NCBI GenBank assembly: GCA_032160705.1
Contig: JAVHVE010000057.1
Span: 124,001 to 188,000, forward strand
DNA: 64,000 nucleotides
Origin: QHXM01 sp032160705
GTDB taxonomy: Bacteria > Acidobacteriota > Blastocatellia > Pyrinomonadales > Pyrinomonadaceae
Direction: 5' to 3'
Under the pieces are notes generated by a model, which saw nothing but the letters and a program-made list of their open reading frames with translations, made no database searches and was not told the origin of the DNA. Positions within the stretch are counted from its first letter, which is position 1. Each line of letters begins with the position of its first letter. The translations under genes and the position numbers were made by a program. Shown piece by piece: positions 7,487-17,035 of this stretch.

Positions 7487-7955
7487 CTCCCGAAAATCCG
7501 TCACGATTTTCTGCGACGGGTCGAGCCTCGGCAACGGGCAGGCGGAGACGCGCGCAGCGGCTGTCGCCCTGCTCGGCTATCGCGGCATCTGGCGCGGCTT
7601 CGGCGAATATTTGGGACAGGCGACCAATCAGCAGGCGGAGATTGTCGCCGCCGCGCTGGGGCTGGAAGCTCTGCGCGAGCCTTGTCGCGTGCGGGTTGTC
7701 ACGGATTCGCGTTATGTCGTCGAAACGATGTCAGGACGTTTTCGTCGCAAGACGAATGCGGACTGGTGGGCGCGGCTGGACAAGGCCGCCGAACGGCACA
7801 GCATCAACTGGGAATGGGCGAAAGGTCACGCAGGCCATGTCATTCAGGAAGCCGCAGACCGTGCCGCGCGTGGCATCGCTGCCGCCGGGCGCGTTGACGA
7901 GCGTCTCCTCAGAGACGCGATTGATCGCATCGGCGTCATTGAGCCAACAGAATGA
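7440..7955 (+). CDS. rnhA: RNase HI-type ribonuclease
   Basis: The 171-residue protein carries an RNase H domain from about residue 20. Its catalytic acids are visible: D26 in FCDGSS, E67 in NQQAEI, D89 in VTDSRYV and D140 in EAADRAAR; the WAKGHAGH segment corresponds to the basic/handle-adjacent loop. The family degrades RNA in RNA-DNA hybrids in the cytoplasm. Residues 1-18 (SLHPSSLRPHPS) are translated from the right arm of the palindromic repeat and are not part of the domain. ATG at 7440 lies 1 nt after the stop of the SbcC-like gene, so the two are probably co-translated. An alternative name is 'ribonuclease H-like / reverse transcriptase-like protein'. Confidence 0.85.
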   Translation: MSESSSLHPSSLRPHPSRKSVTIFCDGSSLGNGQAETRAAAVALLGYRGIWRGFGEYLGQATNQQAEIVAAALGLEALREPCRVRVVTDSRYVVETMSGRFRRKTNADWWARLDKAAERHSINWEWAKGHAGHVIQEAADRAARGIAAAGRVDERLLRDAIDRIGVIEPTE

Positions 7956-7976
7956 ATTCAGGAGAGCAAACCCGCC

Positions 7977-8597
7977 ATGCAAGAGAATGTAACTCCCGAG
8001 AACGCTGTTCGTGTTGACGAGCCATTGATCTCTGACCTACAGGATTATCGAAGGCAGATTGAAGCCGTGAATTTGGACGCGCGAGATTTGCTTGCGGGAT
8101 TGAATGAGGCTCAGTTCAACTGGCGTCCTACTCCCGGCCACTGGTCAATCGCGGAATGTCTGGATCATCTCACCGTCACGAACCGCGAACTGATTGAGGG
8201 CATCAAAAAGACGATCAACGATGCTCGCTCAAAAGGCTTGACGAGTCGCGGCCCTTTTCGTCACGGCTGGATCGGCAATATGTTCGTGCGCTCAATGGAG
8301 CCTCCGGTCAAGATGAAATTCAAAGCGCCGAAAATCTTTAAGCCACGCCCCGATCAATCTCTTGAAGCGACTGCGCGCGATTTCTTCGCGGCGCAAGATG
8401 AAGTGCTGCATTTGATCGCGGAGGCGAACGGGGTTAATCTGGCGCGCGCCAAAGTCGCTTCGCCCGTGACCAGGCTGATGAAACTTAGTCTGGGGCAGGT
8501 GTTCGGGTTGATTACCACACATGAGCGGAGACATCTCTGGCAGGCGCGGCGAGTCAAAGACGATCCTGTGTTCCCTGCCGCAGAGGCAACCAATTGA
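7977..8597 (+). CDS. DinB/YfiT-family putative metal-dependent protein
   Basis: This 206-residue protein is a DinB-like four-helix bundle. The motifs HWSIAECLDHL (first metal histidine) and ITTHERRHLWQARRV (two histidines in the last helix) are characteristic, and the intermediate histidine is plausible around RGPFRHGW. Family members bind a divalent metal with three histidines; some are thiol transferases (for example bacillithiol or mycothiol S-transferases) but most are uncharacterised. The start ATG at 7977 follows GGAGAGCAAA. It lies 21 nt after rnhA and may share its transcript. The domain is confident; the substrate is unknown. Confidence 0.8.
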   Translation: MQENVTPENAVRVDEPLISDLQDYRRQIEAVNLDARDLLAGLNEAQFNWRPTPGHWSIAECLDHLTVTNRELIEGIKKTINDARSKGLTSRGPFRHGWIGNMFVRSMEPPVKMKFKAPKIFKPRPDQSLEATARDFFAAQDEVLHLIAEANGVNLARAKVASPVTRLMKLSLGQVFGLITTHERRHLWQARRVKDDPVFPAAEATN

Positions 8598-8737
8598 ATT
8601 TGGAATAGCTGAAAATTTTTAACGCTTCTCCCCAAGATTCGCTTTCGCATCGTCTCGCCTTTATAATCATTTTTCCCGATCAAATGAGGCTTTGCCATAA
8701 GACCGCATTTTCAAGCCGTCGAAAGTCGTGAATCCAA

Positions 8738-10744
8738 GTGTTTGTGTCTTCCTCAAAACTAAGCTCGCATCCTCTGTGGCGCAGGCGTTTCACTTTTTCG
8801 TGTGGCGTCTGGCTGCTGGCCTGCGGCGTGTTCACCTGTTCTTCCATCCAAGCCCAATCGCGCGGCTGGCTGTGGCAGAACCCTCTGCCGCAGGGCAATG
8901 CCATTCACGCGATTCGCTTTGCCAAAGACAAAATGCACGGGTGGGCGGTTGGGGCTGACGGCGCAATCCTCAGCACCGACGATGGCGGTTTTGAATGGCA
9001 GATGCAGAAATCGCCAGCACAGACTACGCTCTACGGTTTGTATGTCAAAGATAAGGAGCGCGCAGTGGCGGTCGGCGCGCGCGGCGTCATCCTCATCACG
9101 ACGAGCGGCGGCAGTAAGTGGAAACTCAAATCTTCGGGCGTGAAGGATCATCTCTACAGCGTGACGTTCGCGCCCAGCGACCCTTCGCGCGGATGGGCTG
9201 TCGGAACTTACGGCAGCATCGTCTCAACCACGGATGGCGGCATGACCTGGCGCGCGCAGCAGACGCCCACGCGCACACACCTCTACTCGGTCGCTTTCGC
9301 TGATGCGAAAACGGGCGCGGCGGTCGGCGAGCGCGGCACGTTATTGGTCACAAACGATGGCGGCGCAACCTGGAAGCAGTCGCAGTCAGCCCCCGGCGAG
9401 CAGCCTTTGACGAGCGTTACCTTTCTTAATCAGAAGCGCGCCTTTGCCGTCGGTTACGGAGGCTTAATCCTCAGAACCGAAGACGGCGGTGCATCATGGT
9501 CACAGGCGGAAACGCTGGCGAGCACCGATCTTTTGTCGGTTCACTTTGCGGACGAGCGGCGCGGCTGGGCTGCCGGAGACAAAGGTGTGGTCCTGACGAC
9601 GGGCGATGGCGGCACGACGTGGTTTCCGGTCAACGTCAGAACCAGTCCCAAGCTCGTGACAATCTATTTCGCGGACATCGAAACCGGGTGGGCTGCGGGA
9701 AGTGAAGGTCTGGTGCTGAGGACGGATGACGGTGGCTTGAGCTGGCGGCGTTTGACGGAAGGCGGGCGCGACGACCTGGCAGACATCTTCTTCCTGAACG
9801 GCTCAAAGGGCTGGGCGGTCGGCTCGCGCGGGAAGATTCTCTACACGGGTTCGGGCGGTAAGGATTGGATGCCGCAATATTCGGGCACGAACTCGCGCCT
9901 CAACGCAGTCTTCTTCCTCAACGAAGCCCGTGGGTGGGCGGTTGGAGAAAAAGGAACTATCTTGCGTTCCACGAGCGGCGGCGTCATTTGGGAGACGATC
10001 CAGACGAACATCAAGGAAGACCTCTTTGGTGTGTGCTTCGTCACGCCGGAGCGCGGCTGGGCTGTCGGTTCGCGCGGCACTGTCGTCTACACAGAGGACA
10101 GCGGCGAAACATGGCACTATCGTCCGACTAATACATACGCATGGCTCGAAGACGTGAGCTTCACAGACCTGAAGCACGGGCTGGCGGTTGGCTCGCAGGG
10201 CACAATACTCAGAACTGATGACGGCGGCGAGACCTGGTCTCTGGTCAATCTGAACGCGAAAGAGTGGCTCTACGATGTCGCGTTCGCAGACGCGCAACGC
10301 GGCTATATCGTCGGCGGTGACGGCCTGATTCTCAGAACCGACGACGGCGGCGCGACGTGGAAAGATCAGGAGAGCGGCGTGGGCGGCAATCTCTTCGCCG
10401 TTGCGGTCGCCGCGCGTGATGACGTTCTGGTCGCAGGAGATCAGGGGCGCGTTCTGCACACGAAGGATGGCGGCGTGACATGGGAGTTGCAACCAACTAT
10501 TACGAGTGCGGCACTCTTTGCCGTGGCCTATCGCGGCGGGGTTGACGCCTGGGTCGCGGGTCGCGGCGGCGCAATCCTGCGTCGCACGGGCGACGTGGCC
10601 ACCGTCAGTATTCCACGCCCGCGACTTCCACCAGCCCTGCGTTCCGCCCCGAAGCTCAAGCCGAACGCGCAACAGACTCCAATAGTTCTCGACGACGGCG
10701 ACATCCCACGCGCCGTCCCGCCGAACAAGCAGAGGACACCCTAA
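8738..10744 (+). CDS. Secreted Ycf48/BNR-type beta-propeller protein
   Basis: The 668-residue protein has an N-terminal signal region (basic WRRR, hydrophobic CGVWLLACGVF, cleavage near SIQAQS) and then about 13 repeats of some 43 residues. Each repeat carries the Ycf48-like signature GWAVG..G.IL.T.DGG..W; asparagine-rich insertions are few. This family folds as a seven-bladed or double propeller; cyanobacterial Ycf48 assists photosystem II assembly, but in heterotrophs the role is unknown and sialidase-like or scaffold roles are guesses. The C-terminal 50 residues are proline-rich and follow the last blade. The start is a GTG at 8738, without a clear Shine-Dalgarno. The upstream 140 bp (8598-8737) hold no gene. 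Confidence 0.8.
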   Translation: MFVSSSKLSSHPLWRRRFTFSCGVWLLACGVFTCSSIQAQSRGWLWQNPLPQGNAIHAIRFAKDKMHGWAVGADGAILSTDDGGFEWQMQKSPAQTTLYGLYVKDKERAVAVGARGVILITTSGGSKWKLKSSGVKDHLYSVTFAPSDPSRGWAVGTYGSIVSTTDGGMTWRAQQTPTRTHLYSVAFADAKTGAAVGERGTLLVTNDGGATWKQSQSAPGEQPLTSVTFLNQKRAFAVGYGGLILRTEDGGASWSQAETLASTDLLSVHFADERRGWAAGDKGVVLTTGDGGTTWFPVNVRTSPKLVTIYFADIETGWAAGSEGLVLRTDDGGLSWRRLTEGGRDDLADIFFLNGSKGWAVGSRGKILYTGSGGKDWMPQYSGTNSRLNAVFFLNEARGWAVGEKGTILRSTSGGVIWETIQTNIKEDLFGVCFVTPERGWAVGSRGTVVYTEDSGETWHYRPTNTYAWLEDVSFTDLKHGLAVGSQGTILRTDDGGETWSLVNLNAKEWLYDVAFADAQRGYIVGGDGLILRTDDGGATWKDQESGVGGNLFAVAVAARDDVLVAGDQGRVLHTKDGGVTWELQPTITSAALFAVAYRGGVDAWVAGRGGAILRRTGDVATVSIPRPRLPPALRSAPKLKPNAQQTPIVLDDGDIPRAVPPNKQRTP

Positions 10745-10746
10745 GA

Positions 10747-10831
10747 GCAGGAGACAGAAGAAAAGAAAATCAGTAACAGCGGTTCTCCGCCCTATCCCTT
10801 CTGACTTCTGTCTCCTGACTTCTGTCTTCTG
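10747..10831. repeat. Palindromic repeat family A (A2)
   Basis: Arms of CAGGAGA/ACTTCTG units flank the family core, here in reverse orientation (GTAACAGCGGTTCTCCGC). It fills the gap between two converging genes and could terminate both. Confidence 0.85.
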
Positions 10832-10834
10832 TTT

Positions 10835-12823
10835 TTATTCTTCCTTCTGCTTTATCTTAAAATCTTTCGGGACAAATTCTATTGCAATGGGTTCGCCGTC
10901 GAATTTGGCGTTGGCTGCTTTCGATGGGCGGAAGGTGACGACGACCGGGTTGGCGGGATTGCGCGCGCCGCAGGTCATCTCGCCGGAAACGTCCGGGGTG
11001 AAGGTGGTGAATTGTATGTCGTTGAGGTCAGCCGTTCGCAGTTTGAGCAGGCGCTCGTTAACCTTAACGATGAAGGTCACGCCCTTCGCATCGCATTCAA
11101 CGCGCACCAGTAAGCCCAAGACCTGCTCTTCGCCCGTTTCAGGTTTCCTGAGCGGGAAGATGGGGGCGGTCTCCGCCAATGATTCTTCCGGCGTCTCTCC
11201 CGTCTGCGAGCTTCGGTCTGTCGCGTCTCCCCTGCGCTTGAGGCGCGGCGGTTGTCCGTTAGTGCCGACAACGCCGCTGTTGCTATCAACACCCATCTCG
11301 CTTCGCCGCTCTTTGTAACGAGCCATCTGCTCTTCGGTGCGGGTGATGAAATCGAGCATGGATTGAGCGTTGGCGCTGAGTTGCTGATCGGCGCTGCCTG
11401 CGCGCACCATTGGCTCCAGAATCCGGCGCGCGCTTTTGAAATCTTCTTTACGCATGTAAAGCTGTGCGAGTAAAAAGCCGATTTGCCCGCTGCCGGGCGA
11501 AAGCGCCAGCCCACGTTTGAGCAGCGAGATGGATTCGTCAATCTCTTCGCCTCTCACGAGGTTGACGAAAGCAAGCAGGCGGTAGGATTCAGGAAAGGTC
11601 GGCGATAATTCGATAGCCTTTTTGAGTTCGGCGCGCATCTCCTGAGCCGCTTCCGTCGTGTAGCCGGAAACACGATTACCCGCGTCCATACTTTCCAGAC
11701 TGAGCGCATTGGCATAGTTGTAATGCACCAGATAATTCTGCGAATTGGCGGCGACTGCTTTTTGCAAAAGCGACCTGGCTTCCGAGAATTTGCCCTGTCG
11801 GACACGCAGCATCCCCAGCGAAGAGTTGGCGAGCGCCAGATTGGGCTCAAGCTGGAGCGCCTGCTGAAGGCGCGTTTCCGCGCCTTTGTGATCCCCCAGA
11901 TGCAGCAATAAATCACCTAGATACGCCTGCGCCTCTGCTTCTGTAACGGGAGCAGACTGCATCTCCGTGTCGAATTCCAGTTTTTTGTCGAACGTCGCCC
12001 TGGTCATTCTGTAATTACTGCCCTGCACATATTCTTTCAGCTCTTTTTCGAGGACGGCAAAGTCTGTTTGAAAAGCTGTTTTGAAAGCGTCGTCAAGAGG
12101 CGCGCCGGACGTGAGCAGATTGAGAAACGCACCCATCTGCGGTTGCCGCTTTCCCTCGTTTCCCTGAATCAGATAATGCACCAGCGCCCAAGACTGCGCG
12201 TAAAAGACTCCCCGTTTATCTTTCTCGTTGTAATGCGCGGAACTGTGATCCACGCTCAGGAGTGTGCGCAGCGGCAGCATCTTCTGCTCGCGCAGATAGA
12301 GCACGTGATTGGGAATGATCTTGCCGAGAAACGCCTTCCTCTCCTCATCCATATCAAACGTGCTGTAATACTCGGCCAGCCCCTCGTTGAACCAGAGGGG
12401 GACATTGCCCAGGGTGTTGTTGAGGAGCAAGTGAACGTATTCGTGGAAGATGACGTTGTAAGGACTTTGGTCGCCGTGTTGCTCAATAGTTAGTGTGATG
12501 TAATTGATGTCTGCGCCAGACTGAAAATAGCCGATGGCATAACCTATCTTGAAAGGTCTGTAGGAACTATCGCTCTTGAAAACGACGACAGTGGTCGGAA
12601 CTGGCGAGTCGAGCTTAGCTTTACTGAACAACCGCGAGAAAACGTCGCGGAACTGTTCGAGCCGCGTCGCCACCTGCCGAATCTCCTTCTCGCTCGCATT
12701 GCCGATGAGGAAGAAATTCTTAGACCGGACGCTCGTCCAACTATCTTTGGCCAAGACGGGAGCGACTGCTCCGACGAGCAAAATGAAAACGATTGCCGGG
12801 AGGAAAAATGCGCGGCGCTTCAT
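10835..12823 (-). CDS. Secreted gluzincin-type metalloprotease with TPR repeats
   Basis: The 662-residue protein has a Sec signal (MKRRAFFLPAIVFILLVG...VLA). It has a metalloprotease-like domain with HEYVH at residues 127-131 and a downstream WFNEGLAEYY glutamate, as in gluzincins of the Peptidase_MA type. Four or more TPRs follow (about 280-470: AEAQAYLGDLLLHLGD, LANSSLGMLRVRQGK, IGFLLAQLYMRKEDF), and a C-terminal beta-rich domain of about 100 residues. It probably acts in the periplasm on proteins. I preferred ATG 12823, which has GGAGA 9 nt upstream, over an in-frame TTG at 12838. It is transcribed alone; the substrate is unknown. Confidence 0.82.
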   Translation of the reverse strand: MKRRAFFLPAIVFILLVGAVAPVLAKDSWTSVRSKNFFLIGNASEKEIRQVATRLEQFRDVFSRLFSKAKLDSPVPTTVVVFKSDSSYRPFKIGYAIGYFQSGADINYITLTIEQHGDQSPYNVIFHEYVHLLLNNTLGNVPLWFNEGLAEYYSTFDMDEERKAFLGKIIPNHVLYLREQKMLPLRTLLSVDHSSAHYNEKDKRGVFYAQSWALVHYLIQGNEGKRQPQMGAFLNLLTSGAPLDDAFKTAFQTDFAVLEKELKEYVQGSNYRMTRATFDKKLEFDTEMQSAPVTEAEAQAYLGDLLLHLGDHKGAETRLQQALQLEPNLALANSSLGMLRVRQGKFSEARSLLQKAVAANSQNYLVHYNYANALSLESMDAGNRVSGYTTEAAQEMRAELKKAIELSPTFPESYRLLAFVNLVRGEEIDESISLLKRGLALSPGSGQIGFLLAQLYMRKEDFKSARRILEPMVRAGSADQQLSANAQSMLDFITRTEEQMARYKERRSEMGVDSNSGVVGTNGQPPRLKRRGDATDRSSQTGETPEESLAETAPIFPLRKPETGEEQVLGLLVRVECDAKGVTFIVKVNERLLKLRTADLNDIQFTTFTPDVSGEMTCGARNPANPVVVTFRPSKAANAKFDGEPIAIEFVPKDFKIKQKEE

Positions 12824-13034
12824 AAAATAGATCTCCAAAAATCGGGGTTGAGAGGTAGAAGGCTTTTAACTCTAGGGGAGTGAACTGCTTTGTCTCACCT
12901 CGGACGTGCGCGAAGCTGAGAATGGCGCGGCCTGGGCGTAAAGGTTCAGCTTCAGGGCGAAGAATATACGAACAGGCAGCGAAGAATGTCAAATGCACGG
13001 CGTGCGCCTACCCTCCAGCGATAAGCAAAAGCAT

Positions 13035-13091
13035 TCAGGCGCAGAGCGAGGTGCGATTCCTCCAGCGAATCGTCTCTCGCTCTGCGCCTGA
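13035..13091. repeat. Long imperfect palindrome
   Basis: Arms of 25 nt (13035-13059 and 13067-13091) pair with 3 mismatches around a 7-nt loop; the outer 16 bp are perfect (TCAGGCGCAGAGCGAG). It lies between the S9 peptidase stop and the metalloprotease start. No T-run follows, so it is a poor intrinsic terminator. Its arms are not heptamer runs, so it differs from families A-H. Confidence 0.85.
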
Positions 13092-13119
13092 CAGTCTATC
13101 CTCCGATTTCAGGAACTCT

Positions 13120-15048
13120 CTATTTGATTACTCCTGAATGTCCCTTGACCTCGCCCGCAGGCTCAAAGCGCCCGCCGAGATACTTGGCCAGAAACTCTTC
13201 CGCTTTCGCATAGAAGAAGAGACGGTTGGCGGGGCGCGCGAACCCGTGTCCTTCGTCCGTGAAGACGATGTACTCGACGGGCTTATTGGCTTTGCGCATC
13301 GCGTCCACAATCTGGTCGCTCTCCTTGATGTTGACGCGCGGATCGTTTGCCCCCTGCGCGATCAAGAGCGGCTTGGTAATCTGGTTGGCCTTGAAGAGAG
13401 GCGAGCGTGAATTGAGGAATTCCTCATTGTCGCCCATGCGCTTCGTGAACGTAGCCTTGATCGGCCCCCAGTAAGGCGGAATGGATTTGAGCAGCGTATT
13501 AAGATTGCTCGGGCCTACGATGTCTACACCTGCGGCGAACTCTTCGGGCGTGAAGGCCAAACCTGCGAGCGTGGCATAGCCGCCATAAGAGCCGCCGTAA
13601 ATCGCTACCTTTTTGGGATCGGCGTAACCTTGCTTGATAGCCCAGCTCTTGGCGTCAAGCAGGTCGTCGTGCATCTTTGCTCCCCATTCGCGGTCGCCCG
13701 CGTTGAGATAAGCCTTGCCGTACCCGGCAGAGGCGCGGAAGTTGACCTGCAAGACCGCGTAGCCGCGATTGGCCAGCCATTGCGCCTCGCTGTTCAAGCC
13801 CCAGGTATCACGCCCCCAAGGGCCTCCATGAACATTCAAGACCATCGGCAGATTTTTCTGCGGAATGCCGACGGGCAGCGTCAGGTAGCCGTAAATGGTC
13901 ATGCCGTCACGCGCCTGAAAAGAAATGGGCTGCATCCGCGCGAGCGTGTATTTCTCAAGCGCCGGACGGTTGCTAAAGAGCAGCGTGGCTTTTTTGCTTG
14001 CGCGGCTATAGGCGTAGTAATAGACCGGGCCGTTATCCATCACGTAAGAGACCAGCCATGTCTTGTCCGCGTAGTCGCGGCTCGTGACGTTGAAATCACC
14101 GTCGCGCACTTTGCGCAGCGCATCGAAATCAGCCTTGATTGACTTGTCAAGGATGACCCATTCGCTGCGTGCGCGAATGAAGCGGACGGCTTCTAAATGA
14201 CGCTTCGTAGGATGCGCCATTGCGCCCGCAACGTCATATTGCTTGTCTTCAGCTACCACCGTTTGTTTGCCCGTGGCGATGTCCACTTCGACGAGTCGTC
14301 CTGCATTGGCGTCCACACTGGAGATGAGCCAGAGTTTCTTGTTGTCGGGCGAGAAGCCCGCCACGCCTCCGTTGACTTCGTCAGCGCCCCATTTCATAAA
14401 GCTGCGCCAGGGCGATTTGTCATCATCGCGAACGAAAATCTCTGTGCTGCCGTCGGGCAAGACCTTCTGCGCGGCGCGCACTTGCAGGTTATTGTCCACA
14501 GCGAAGCTGGCGATGTTGTCCTTGTTCTCCACGATCATCTCGGACTTGCCGGTCTTGAGATCAACGCGAAGGACATCATGGAGTTTCGGGTCGCGGTTGT
14601 TGACGGCCACCAAAATCACATCGGGGAATTTCGGATCAACGGCGACGACGCGAGCCTGCACTTTCTCGAAAGGAGTCAGGTCGCGCGTTTCCTTGCTCGT
14701 CAGGTCGGTTTGATAAATGTGCCAGTTTTCGTTGCCGCCCTCATCCTGTAAAAAGAGAATGTGCTGGCTGTCCTGTTGCCAGAAATAACTGCGCACGCCG
14801 CGCTTCTTGTCAGAGGTGATGACGCGGTCATCCGTTTTCCCGATGGTGCGCACCCAGACGTTGAGCACGCCGTTGTCTGGAGCCAGATAAGCGATCATCT
14901 TTCCGTCAGGGGAAAGCTGCGGAGCTGCCTTTTCAGGATTGCCAAAAAGAATGTCGCGCGGGATTAAAGCGGGTAATTCCGCAAATGCTTGCGCCGCAAA
15001 GATGAGTAGAAAAATTACGCCTGCCGCCAGACGCCAGTGCCTTTTCAT
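13120..15048 (-). CDS. S9-family serine peptidase (acylaminoacyl/dipeptidyl peptidase type)
   Basis: The 642-residue protein has a signal peptide (MKRHWRLAAGVIFLLIFAAQAFA), a seven-bladed propeller of PD40 type (starting PQLSPDGKMIAYLAP), and a C-terminal alpha/beta hydrolase domain. The nucleophile is S487 in GGSYGG, the acid lies in GANDPRV, and the histidine is H601 in DEGHGF. This is the order of the prolyl oligopeptidase family; oligopeptides enter through the propeller and are cut by the hydrolase. Secretion to the periplasm fits a role in peptide scavenging. No Shine-Dalgarno is strong, but AAAACCTCC on the plus strand just before the start gives GGAGGTTTT on the coding strand. Confidence 0.93.
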   Translation of the reverse strand: MKRHWRLAAGVIFLLIFAAQAFAELPALIPRDILFGNPEKAAPQLSPDGKMIAYLAPDNGVLNVWVRTIGKTDDRVITSDKKRGVRSYFWQQDSQHILFLQDEGGNENWHIYQTDLTSKETRDLTPFEKVQARVVAVDPKFPDVILVAVNNRDPKLHDVLRVDLKTGKSEMIVENKDNIASFAVDNNLQVRAAQKVLPDGSTEIFVRDDDKSPWRSFMKWGADEVNGGVAGFSPDNKKLWLISSVDANAGRLVEVDIATGKQTVVAEDKQYDVAGAMAHPTKRHLEAVRFIRARSEWVILDKSIKADFDALRKVRDGDFNVTSRDYADKTWLVSYVMDNGPVYYYAYSRASKKATLLFSNRPALEKYTLARMQPISFQARDGMTIYGYLTLPVGIPQKNLPMVLNVHGGPWGRDTWGLNSEAQWLANRGYAVLQVNFRASAGYGKAYLNAGDREWGAKMHDDLLDAKSWAIKQGYADPKKVAIYGGSYGGYATLAGLAFTPEEFAAGVDIVGPSNLNTLLKSIPPYWGPIKATFTKRMGDNEEFLNSRSPLFKANQITKPLLIAQGANDPRVNIKESDQIVDAMRKANKPVEYIVFTDEGHGFARPANRLFFYAKAEEFLAKYLGGRFEPAGEVKGHSGVIK

Positions 15049-15188
15049 GAGAAAACCTCCGTTATTATAGTGATTTCGTAGCTATCTAAGATTCCACGCC
15101 GGAAACTAGAGCGATAAATGAGTAGCCGGTTAAATTTGCCGCCTCTGTAAAAACACGCGACCAGGAGTTTTATTACACAAGAAGAAAA

Positions 15189-15300
15189 GCAGAAGTCAGG
15201 AGTCAGAAGTCAGGAGTCAGAAGTCAGAAGATAAGGCGGAGAACCACTGTTACTGATTTTCTCTTCTTCTGACTCCTGTCTTCTGTCTTCTGTCTCCTGC
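15189..15300. repeat. Palindromic repeat family A (A3)
   Basis: The longest left arm in the window (five CAGAAGT/CAGGAGT units) is followed by the core GGCGGAGAACCACTGTTACTG and an inverted right arm. It starts just past the 3' end of the 6-phosphogluconate dehydrogenase gene, 6 nt from its stop. Confidence 0.9.
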
Positions 15301-15306
15301 TTTCGT

Positions 15307-16740
15307 TTACCCCTGCCCTGCGCTCTCCCAATCCGTGTGAATCGCTCCCAGCTCCGGCTTGTCAACGCGCTCGTAGGTGTGCGCGCCGAAGTAATCGCGC
15401 TGTGCCTGCGTGAGATTCTGCGGCAGGCTCATTGTGCGGTAAGAATCGAAATAGGCGAGGCTCGCCGCCATCGCCAAACACGGAACGCCGTGTTGCTGCG
15501 CGATGCTGATGCCTGTGCGCCAGGCGCTTTGCGCTCCCTGCATCCATGCCAGGAAGTCTTCGTCCAACAGCAAATTTTTAAGCGCGGGGTCGCGCGTGTA
15601 AGCGGTCTTAATCGAATCGAGGAAACGTGCGCGGATGATGCACCCGCCTTTCCAGATGCGCGCCATTTCGCTCAGATTGATGTTCCACTTCCACTCTTGA
15701 GAGCCTGCGCGAATCAGATTGAAACCCTGCGCGTAAGAGCAAATCTTCGAGGCATAGAGAGCATCGCGCACGGCATCAATCAATTGTTGCCGCTCGCCCG
15801 TCCAGGCCGGAGCTTGTGGCCCTGCAATCACCTTGCTCGCCGCCACGCGCTCCTCTTTCATAGCGGAGATGAAACGCGCTTCGATGGCAGCGTTAATGGT
15901 GGGAATCATCACGCTTAAATCAAGCGCGACCTGTGCCGTCCATTTCCCTGTTCCTTTCTGCCCGGCCTTGTCCAGAATCAGATCAACGAGCGGTCGTCCC
16001 GTCTCCGCATCATGGACGCGAAATACTTCAGACGTAATCTGGATGAGATAGGAATCAAGGATGCCTTTGTTCCATTCGGCAAAGGTGTCTGCGAGTTCCG
16101 CTGCTTCCATGCCGAGCACGCGGCGCAGGATGTCGTAACTCTCGGCGATCAATTGCATGTCACCGTACTCGATGCCGTTATGCACCATCTTGACGAAATG
16201 GCCTGCGCCGTCCGGCCCAACGTAGGTCGTACACGCGCCGTCCTCGGTCTTGGCGGAGATGGCTTCCCAGATGGGCTTGATCTCTTCGTAGGCTTCCGGC
16301 GCACCGCCCGGCATCAGGCTTGGGCCCCACAGTGCTCCCTCTTCGCCGCCGGAGACGCCGGAGCCGATGAAGCGCAGATTCTCAGCACGAAGCGCGGCCT
16401 CGCGTCGTTGCGTGTCTTCAAACCATGAGTTGCCGCCATCAATCAGAATGTCGCCGGGCTCTAGAAATGGCTTGAACTGATCTATCGTCCAGTCAACCGG
16501 CGCGCCAGCTTTAATCATCATCATAATCCGGCGCGGACGCTTTAAGGATTTAACGAACTCTTCCGGCGACTTCGTCGGAGTGAAACGCTTGCCCGCGCCC
16601 GCGCCCGCCATGAACTCATCAACGGACGAAGCTTCACGATTCCAGATTGCCACCGTGTAGCCGTTGCGTTCCATGTTGAGAGCCAGGTTCAGCCCCATCA
16701 CACCCAGACCCGCCATGCCGATGTCAGCTTCAGCCATCAC
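15307..16740 (-). CDS. gnd: 6-phosphogluconate dehydrogenase, decarboxylating
   Basis: The 477-residue length is typical of the bacterial dimeric enzyme. The Rossmann motif GLGVMGLNLALN binds NADP+; IDGGNSWFEDT, GSGVSGGEEGA and KMVHNGIEYGDMQ (catalytic Lys and Glu) are the substrate and catalytic signatures; the C-terminal half is the all-helical dimer domain, with a tail that reaches into the other subunit. It converts 6-phosphogluconate to ribulose 5-phosphate, CO2 and NADPH in the cytoplasmic oxidative pentose phosphate pathway. No zwf or pgl gene is adjacent. CAGGAGGATTTTC on the coding strand gives a strong Shine-Dalgarno before the ATG. Confidence 0.97.
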   Translation of the reverse strand: MMAEADIGMAGLGVMGLNLALNMERNGYTVAIWNREASSVDEFMAGAGAGKRFTPTKSPEEFVKSLKRPRRIMMMIKAGAPVDWTIDQFKPFLEPGDILIDGGNSWFEDTQRREAALRAENLRFIGSGVSGGEEGALWGPSLMPGGAPEAYEEIKPIWEAISAKTEDGACTTYVGPDGAGHFVKMVHNGIEYGDMQLIAESYDILRRVLGMEAAELADTFAEWNKGILDSYLIQITSEVFRVHDAETGRPLVDLILDKAGQKGTGKWTAQVALDLSVMIPTINAAIEARFISAMKEERVAASKVIAGPQAPAWTGERQQLIDAVRDALYASKICSYAQGFNLIRAGSQEWKWNINLSEMARIWKGGCIIRARFLDSIKTAYTRDPALKNLLLDEDFLAWMQGAQSAWRTGISIAQQHGVPCLAMAASLAYFDSYRTMSLPQNLTQAQRDYFGAHTYERVDKPELGAIHTDWESAGQG

Positions 16741-16813
16741 TGAAAATCCTCCTGTTTTTTCTCGTCTGCGCTCGGTAGCCCAAGCATATCACGTTTGAAG
16801 TTTGATATGCTCT

Positions 16814-16842
16814 CAACAGGATTAACAAGATGAACGGGATGA
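16814..16842. repeat. Half element of family E (ACAGGATTA units)
   Basis: A single arm (CAACAGGATTAACAAGATG, then an ACGGGATG unit) matches the arms at 35111 and 40772. No inverse arm is found here, so it is either decayed or truncated by the neighbouring family F element. Confidence 0.6.
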
Positions 16843-16871
16843 AAGCAGATTACAGATGAAAAGAAGGGAAT

Positions 16872-16956
16872 GAACGAACCACGAAATGACACGAACTAGC
16901 ACGAACACTCCAGCCGTTTCGTGTTTATTCGTGTCCTTTCGTGGTTTGGTTCGTTC
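16872..16956. repeat. Palindromic repeat family F (F1)
   Basis: GAACGAACCACGAAATGACACGAA-type left arm and its inverse on the right (TTCGTGTCCTTTCGTGG, TTCGTTC) pair over more than 30 nt with a few mismatches. It lies between divergent gnd and the acetyltransferase gene. Confidence 0.85.
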
Positions 16957-17035
16957 TCACTGTTGACGGCTATTCAGTATCAGAGAAACAGCGACAACCT
17001 CCCCCTGTCCTACTTGCTCGCAGATAATTATGCCG

